Part shown: in pieces, positions 57,467 through 64,000 of the stretch
Layout of the letters: the number at the start of each line of letters is the position of its first letter
How positions within the stretch are numbered: position 1 is the first letter of the stretch
Source of the DNA: Stromatinia cepivora
Taxonomy: Eukaryota > Ascomycota > Leotiomycetes > Helotiales > Sclerotiniaceae
Reading direction: 5' to 3'
Assembly (NCBI GenBank): GCA_014898415.1
Contig: RCTD01000045.1
Coordinates: 43,662 to 107,661, forward strand
Length of the DNA stretch: 64,000 nt
Position numbers and translations under genes: made by a program
The notes under the pieces: generated by a model
What the model was told of the DNA's origin: nothing
What the model saw: only the letters and a program-made list of their open reading frames with translations
Databases searched by the model: none

Positions 57467-60400
57467 TTTCTGTATTTTGGGAGAAATCGAGACTCTGCGA
57501 TATCAAATGCCTGCTGCCTGCTACTCAGGCTTCATTTCCTCGCGCTAGAGTAAGGTATGCAGTTGAAGGTGTTGCATTCCCAAAGGATTCAACGACAGAA
57601 CAAATCGCTGGCCATTCAGCGAACCTACTTTTATCTCATATCAATTCAAAGACGATAGTAAGTCGCTATATCGTGTGTTCTGATAGTATTATGATAGATT
57701 TGATTGATGATCATGATGGGTTGTTAACATGTGAATGAAGAGGAAAGTAAACCGAGGCTGCTGGAACCTGCAGGGACAAACCCGCAATTCCAAGCTCTCG
57801 CTTCCCCGCAATCATTTTGAAAGGAAGAAGAAAATTTAGAACATTTTGATCGAGCCAGAATATAGAATATAGAAATGTCCTAAATACTATACCATAATGC
57901 TTGTCTACCGAGATAGTACTTCGATAAGTAGTATACTCACTGCCTTCAAGCGTCGAGCGAAATCATTTATTGCTATCGTTAATCTAAGATAAGAAGTCTA
58001 CTAGATCCATGGATACTTGGACTCAGGTTTTTTTAAAATCTGGTGATGCAGTCAGGTGACTCAGGTCCCAGACTCAGGTCCCAGACTAGAGAGACCCATC
58101 ACTGTCATTTGGTGACAGGCTAATGAATTTGGGGAAGTGAGAATTGAACATCGGAAAACGATAGTTACCTACCTAGTAGTTAAACTGGACAATCACCTGG
58201 GCATAAAAGCTTAAATCCTGGTTTGGTGATAGCCTCAAGCTTCATAATGCTAGGTCCGGTTGATAGGTCATAGCATAACCGCTGAAGTGGAGGGAGTCCC
58301 TAGCAAAGTCGAGGATTATTTTTCATAAGACCACCCAGAGTGCGAAATCTGTGTGTCCGTGAAGTAATGTCGGCATCATGGATATACATACCCGACTTGT
58401 TTAAGTATCATTGTTACGACCATCTTTGGAACATTTTCCCTTCCAGGCTTCGATTTAGGATATATGTCCGAGTCTAATGCCTACATCTTCACAGGCTACT
58501 AAGCTACGTGCAACGAGATATCCGCATTACATTAGCATCATGAAAGAGGAGCTACAGTGTCTTTGATTGAGGTACGGCATCTGTAAGTATTGATAACATG
58601 ACTGATTGTCTGCAAAAGGTACATAAAGAATCCTTCAAGAAGGGAGAAATCCTTGATGTTCTGTGATCGTATCGGAAGTAATTGAGGATCCCAATATTGA
58701 ATGGAAATAAGATATTCATAGAGTCTTTTATTTGAAAAGGATACACTCTTCCTTTGAGGAAGATTGACCAAGGACCGGACCTCGGGGATCAATAGAGAGT
58801 CTAAGTGGTAATGAAGATCCATTGATGATCAAAGTTATGTAATGACACTAAAACACCAACTAGTTATTAGTAACCTACCTCCTAGGTAGTATCAGCATTG
58901 AGTGGAATTCATCCGACCAATGAATATGATTACTGATTCTTCAAAAAAGGGAGTTCCCGTGTTTGATAGGTTAGACTGTGGGCGGTAAATTTGGCGCCTA
59001 ATTTCATTTGCCCCTTGAATGGATCCATTCGATGAAGTTACAGAGTAGTAGCCAAGTCCCGGATCGATGATTAGACTTTGAATTTGGGGGATCCAGAACT
59101 TGATTCAGAGAAGTTTTTTGCTGATTTATTAAGCTAGGTAGGTCGGTAGGTAGGTGCTGTACAAAGTACATGGTATTTTAAAGAATGGAAATGGAAGTGG
59201 AAGTGAAAGTGGAAAGCAAGAAGGCCATGGTATTGATAACCTTCCAGTAGGTAGAGTAAGTAATAAAGATGTGTGAGGGCTTGAATGCTTGAATGTTTGG
59301 AAAGCGTCACGGAAAAGTATAAATTTTATACCTACTAGGTACGGGTAACGATATAATTTTCATACCTACCTAGTAGTCTCCATAGTCTCCATAGCCTCCA
59401 TAGCCTCCATAGCCTCCATAGCCTCATACTGGCCGTGGATTTTGACCCAATTGCCCTGTATCCTTCCTGTATGTATCCTGTATCACCACCGGGTCATGTC
59501 AGTAACCTCATATAGAACGGGAATGACCCTCCCAATCTTTTCCCTTTCTGCAGGTTCCAAGGTTTAAAAGCTTCCATCGAATCAACAGCTTCTTAATTTT
59601 ACACCCATAAGATTTTGGTTCATCTCCCCCATCATCTCTTTTCGTTACCAGACCGTTATTTCGTACATCTTTGGTTGATTTGGTACAACACTGATAAAAC
59701 TCCATCTTTACTCCAGTACTTTTCATCACAAGCCACGGCCAGATCTTTTTTTATCGGTTCGTTGTATCATTATTTTTATCATCAATCGCCATTAAAATAC
59801 TGGACTATTCATTCGGAATTATAGAGAAGGACGATATTCAAATCATCCTTCCTTTTCCGCCATCATCAGTTTCTCCAGTTTCTCCACCTACCGACCTATA
59901 CAGTACATATACATACATATATTGGTGCACCATAAACCACACACCATACATAGGTCCCATACCACAGCCTTTCAATTACGAAAATAATTGCCACGATCGT
60001 TACCAATGTTATCAAGTTGTATCTTATAAAACGGAAAAAAGAGGGTTACCCCATCCATTTGTATTTCTAGATACAAAAAGGATACAAAAGTTTGATTGAC
60101 TTGGGAAACTAAACTTTCGGGTCTGCCATCCGCTACATCGTTCAATCTCTTTCTCCTACCCATCACCAGAACGGATTACTTTCATTACATTTCTACCAAG
60201 CACTGGTACAAAAGAAGTGAAGTGGAAGTGAAAAAAGTGATTTGATTTTATTTGATTTATTATAGCTCTCAATGCTGAAGCTTATTAGCGTAATCCAATC
60301 TCGCTAATTAAAGGTCCTGAATGTCCCATCCTATTATCGACAAATTCATCTCGCCCAATCTCATCCAAAAGCCGTTCATTCAATTTCTCTCCTTCAGGAG

Positions 60401-60726
60401 CGTCGAGATTTGTTGATTGTAAGTTTCATCCCATATATCTTCAATTTAATCCAATTATTCCCAAAAGTCGACTGCGCCCAATCCTCGTCTTATATACTTA
60501 AAACATCATCGCATTTGGATTTTTTTTTATCGCGCGATAACCTCAAGATCCTTAGATTCTTAGACAGGAGACTAAAGAGACTAATTAAATAGCGTTTAGG
60601 GACATCAACTGAATCATCCGACGCGGTTCGAAGATAAAGGTCCTTACATTCGATAGATCTTTATAAAGATTGATTTGGTCTTTCGATAATATTGTTGTTT
60701 CTTAATAAAACCCTGAATTGCCCTCT
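57467..60726. other. 3.3-kb divergent intergenic region, no confident gene
   Basis: Between two divergent start codons. The right part (59540-60720) is pyrimidine-rich on the plus strand and probably contains the promoter and a long leader of the phosphatase gene. Short TACCTA/TAGGTA motifs cluster at 59140-59155 and 59330-59372. A 9-bp tandem repeat lies at 59381-59423, and a duplicated ACTCAGGTCCCAG-type unit at 58059-58087. No frame shows family features. Confidence 0.6.
59381..59423. repeat. 9-bp tandem repeat (CCATAGCCT type)
   Basis: Five copies of a 9-bp unit, the first two with T in place of C. Confidence 0.85.
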
Positions 60727-62696
60727 ATGAGTAATGAGGTAGCTCAGCCGACTGAGCAAGATCCTAGCCGCTCGACTTCATTGGAAGGAACGAAAGGAGT
60801 TAAACCACCCGCGCTCGACACTTCCAACTGTATGTACCTTCTTTCTTTACAAAACTCTGATTTTTTTTCTATTGCCAGACTTCAGATGCGCTGATTACTG
60901 CAATGCCAGTATACGTTGCTAACAAATAATTCTAGTCACCGCAGATTCCCAACCACCCAGCTCATCTACACCACAGTCAACTGCTCAAAATACCTTGACA
61001 GAAGATACCGATAACGCTTTCAATTCAAATACAAACATCGATAAGGATCAAGGAAGAACCAGCGAGCCATTGACTGAAACCGCCAAGAAGAACAGCGACC
61101 TGCTCAAAGTTCCGTCGAGATCATCTTCCAACAAAATACAACCTTCGCCAACTTCTACAGGTCTAAGTGGAGCGACTGCGGGCGAGGGAAGAGGGAGCAT
61201 AGGTGGGCGATCTAAGGAATCGAAGGGTAGTTTTCTCGGGCGGAGGCGGAATGGGAGTGCAGCCAGCAACAAAATGGCGATAAAATCACCTGGTCATCCT
61301 ACGGGCGCTTCAGGTCCTTCGCAGCCTACAGCTCCCGACGCACCTTTAGTTCGTCAGCCAAAAAAGAAGAAGAGCTTTCTTTCTCTTCTCTGCTGCGGTA
61401 CTCCGGACCACGCCAATTCTTTGGATGGACCTGTTCCAGCCAATAAAGTGTCCAAATTTAATTTGAGTCGTCCTACTTCAGCTAAGCAACCCGACTCGAG
61501 CAAAATGGGACAGCAGAACAGTGTTCCGGCAGCACCACAAATTGAGAAGGAAACTTTGCAGCAACCACAACAGGTGCCCCAAGTCGAAGTTGGAGATGAG
61601 AAGCATGATACGATGAGCCCTCAGGGAACCACGGAAGTCATCGCATCTTCATCGAATGCCAGCGAAGAACCGAGTCGTCCAATTGGGAACGTACGCGACC
61701 AGCCTTTGCCAGACTTGCCCACAGTCGTAGAAGCTGAATCTACACAACCTGAGATGACAAAGCCAACAGTGTCTATTGATGCTCCGGCACAATCTGAAAC
61801 GGCAATTGGAATAGTTTCCCCAAGTGCTGGTGATCTGGGACAACAGGATGGAGGAGATGAGAAGATGGCAAACTTGGATCCAGGCACTACAGAAATTGAA
61901 GAGGCCCCATTACCACTTCCAAAGGATGAGCCAATGACTGGCCAGCAAACTATTCCACCTCCGCCACCAGTACCTCAGATTCCAACATCTGAAGAGGTTA
62001 TCGAGTTAGATTCAATGGAGCAAAAACAACAATGGCTTTTACCACCAATTGCACCAAGGTTCAAAGGGAAAAAATGCTTGGTTCTTGATCTTGACGAGAC
62101 TTTAGTACACAGCAGTTTTAAGGTGAGCCCACAACCAAATGGTAAGGAGTATTCGAAAGCTAACCATTATGATTATTAGATCTTACATCAAGCAGATTTC
62201 ACCATCCCTGTGGAGATTGAAGGGCAGTTTCATAATGTATATGTGATCAAGCGACCTGGTGTTGATCAATTCATGAAAAGGGTCGGAGAACTCTACGAGG
62301 TGGTTGTCTTCACAGCTTCTGTTTCTAAGGTACGCATGGACGGCACACTATTCATATTCACGAATCTTTGCTAATAGACTATAGTATGGTGATCCACTTC
62401 TCGACCAACTTGATATTCACCACGTCGTCCACCATAGATTGTTCCGTGAAAGTTGTTACAATCATCAAGGGAATTACGTCAAGGATCTCTCTCAAGTTGG
62501 CCGCGATTTGAGAGAAACTATTATCATCGACAATTCTCCAACATCTTATATCTTCCACCCGCAACATGCTGTCCCTATCAGCAGTTGGTTCTCAGATGCT
62601 CACGACAATGAGCTTCTAGATCTAATTCCGGTCCTTGAGGACTTGGCCGGCTCGCAGGTCCGAGATGTCAGTTTAGTTCTTGATGTTGCGCTCTAA
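60727..62696 (+). CDS. PSR1: PSR-type plasma-membrane phosphatase (FCP/NIF/HAD domain)
   Basis: HAD-superfamily phosphatase of the Psr1/SCP family (sodium/general stress in yeast). Exons are 60727-60829, 60936-62122, 62180-62329 and 62385-62696; 583 aa. The C-terminal 180 residues form the NIF domain. It contains [16 protein letters not shown] (catalytic DxDxT near residues 419-423), [32 protein letters not shown] across a splice, [11 protein letters not shown] and [15 protein letters not shown]. About 390 low-complexity residues precede it. They include [13 protein letters not shown], with a Cys-Cys pair near residues 187-188. In yeast Psr1 a similar Cys pair close to the N-terminus is palmitoylated. 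Here it is far inside the chain, so membrane attachment through it is inference. Confidence 0.92.
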
Positions 62697-63672
62697 AAGG
62701 TGCAAAATCTTCATGCAATTCGCTTGATATCATAGCGAAAGGCGTTCGGTTGATAGATACCTTTGGTTTCGTTGTAGAATGTACTGTTTAATCTATATAA
62801 TGGGCCAGCGTGCTGGCTCAGCCTTGGTGCAGGAAGGTATGCGAGTGGGAGGGATGAGGGGAAGTTGCTAGAAAGTGAGAGACCAAGTCATGATGATGGG
62901 TCAGAATTTCCGCGATTGGGATATGGGGAAAATCACATTAACTCGGTGGAGCAGCGACCAGCGAGCATCAAATCATGCACAACTTACAACGACAGATCCG
63001 CCTGTCACTTTCTTTTCCTGCCCAGCAAGATCTGAGGCACTTTGGGCAGACGCATATCCGACATTTTTCATTTGTCCACCTTTTTCTTTTTTACTTTATC
63101 AAAAACTTCTCGGGGCTTTGCGCATGGCGCAGACTCTTCATGTATCAAACACACTATCCACCTTCTGTGAATGCTTTGGAGATAGCATTCATCAACAAAT
63201 ACCAAAAATGAAACGATTCCATACGACCTTTTACTTTACTTACACTCCAATTACACCTTTCTTGTAAATAATTACTGGGTAAATAAAAACTTAATAATAA
63301 TACTATGATGCATTTTTGAGGCATCTCATTGATTTGCTTATGAAGCGGATAAAAAATTTGTACATTCTCTCGAGCTTAATAAATGAATGGAAAAATGGGA
63401 TGAAGTAAAATAAATTGTCTGTCCTACCAGTGAGATGGGGCTAAAGCCAGGTCTGGGGTTCCTTTAGCGTACTTTTGGTGCACTAAGCATCGGCTCTTAG
63501 GATCTGTCCTTTGACAAATTTGGACCAGCTCATCAAAGGCCAGCTCTACCTTATCATTGCGACTTTCTGCTTCAACATCTTATTAATTCAATTTAATATT
63601 TCAATCTTCATAACTCTCTTTTGAATTATTTTGAGTCGCGTGTAGATCAATTACAATACTTTTTTCCTCACA
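62697..63672. other. Intergenic, no gene seen
   Basis: 976 bp between PSR1 and SBH1. Short frames lack features. The right end is the SBH1 promoter and leader. Confidence 0.6.
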
Positions 63673-64000
63673 ATGGTATGTACTTCTTCTATTCTGAGTT
63701 CTTTTGCGTCATGACTATACTATTCCACAATGCTGCAAACCTTCCCTATTCCTATCTCTATCCCTATACCGCGATACCAACCTTCCAACCAATATGTTAT
63801 TACAGCTACTAACAATTACGCAAACTAGTCATCCCCAAGATCGGCATCTCCAGCCAACAGCCCGGTAGCAGCAGCTTCGGGCAGACCTTCTAGCCCAACA
63901 CCTCCTGGAGGCCCAAAGACGGCGATTAGAAGACGTGCGGCGGCGGATCAGAAGGATAAAGTTGCGAATGCTAGGCCGAGTAGTACGAGGGCGGGCGGTG
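63673..64000 (+). CDS. SBH1: Sec61 translocon beta subunit, 5' part (runs off the window)
   Basis: Small tail-anchored subunit of the ER protein translocon. The coding part of exon 1 is only the start codon (63673-63675). The intron is 63676-63828 (153 bp, donor GTATGT, branch GCTAAC). Exon 2 begins SSPRSASPANSP at 63829 and remains open to the end. The visible part has the cytosolic Pro/Ser-rich segment GRPSSPTPPGGPKTAIRRR, then AAADQKDKVANARPSSTRAGG, which is characteristic of Sec61-beta/Sbh1. The transmembrane tail lies beyond the window. Confidence 0.9.

Noticed and set aside
1..64000. CRISPR arrays, bacterial operons, phage genes, tRNA or rRNA genes
   Set aside because: No regular spacer array, no bacterial gene order, and no cloverleaf or rRNA-like sequence was noticed on either strand; a covariance-model scan was not possible.

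Overview
The window is nuclear DNA from a filamentous ascomycete. Genes are compact and single, with short GT-AG introns (mostly 46-65 bp, usually with a CTAAC/CTGAC-like branch site). The protein set is typically fungal: a heme-thiolate peroxidase, a fungal GH16, a fungal GT2 and a D-xylose reductase. Codon use and gene style suggest Leotiomycetes, possibly Sclerotiniaceae (Botrytis/Sclerotinia-like). That last step is inference; no rRNA, tRNA or ITS was found to prove it. There are no operons. Neighbours are mostly unrelated housekeeping genes.

Layout. 0-11 kb: five minus-strand genes: RPB1 (5' two thirds only), glutathione reductase, the COMPASS WD40 subunit Swd1, and a secreted unspecific-peroxygenase-type peroxidase, with a 15-bp minisatellite between the first two. 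11-20 kb: a gene-poor accessory stretch with an AAA (BCS1-like) remnant, a small DSBH-fold gene, a five-exon gene with near-identical 19-residue repeats, a RasGEF-like pseudogene with an in-frame stop, and a small coiled-coil gene. 20-29 kb: a SET-domain protein, the divergent pair CMC1/UTP11, a fungal-specific tail-anchored protein and a secreted cysteine-containing protein. 29-41.6 kb: a membrane-anchored GH16 (frameshifted as sequenced), a GT2 glycosyltransferase required in other fungi for surface growth, a stand-alone SRA-YDG protein and D-xylose reductase. 41.9-47.5 kb: SDS22, a BEM46-like alpha/beta hydrolase and a BTB protein. 47.5-50.4 kb: 2.9 kb without genes, rich in microsatellites. 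50.4-64 kb: CSN12 and RPL20 (divergent), a peroxisomal ABC half-transporter (one-base frameshift as sequenced), a PSR-type phosphatase and the start of SEC61-beta (SBH1).

The exon-intron models were built by eye from splice signals and reading-frame continuity. Total coding lengths divide by three for every intact model, which is a useful internal check. The most interesting points are the stand-alone SRA protein, the repeat-bearing gene inside a decaying accessory block, a 30-bp near-exact dispersed sequence shared by two loci 17 kb apart, and two homopolymer-associated frameshifts that are either real lesions or consensus errors.
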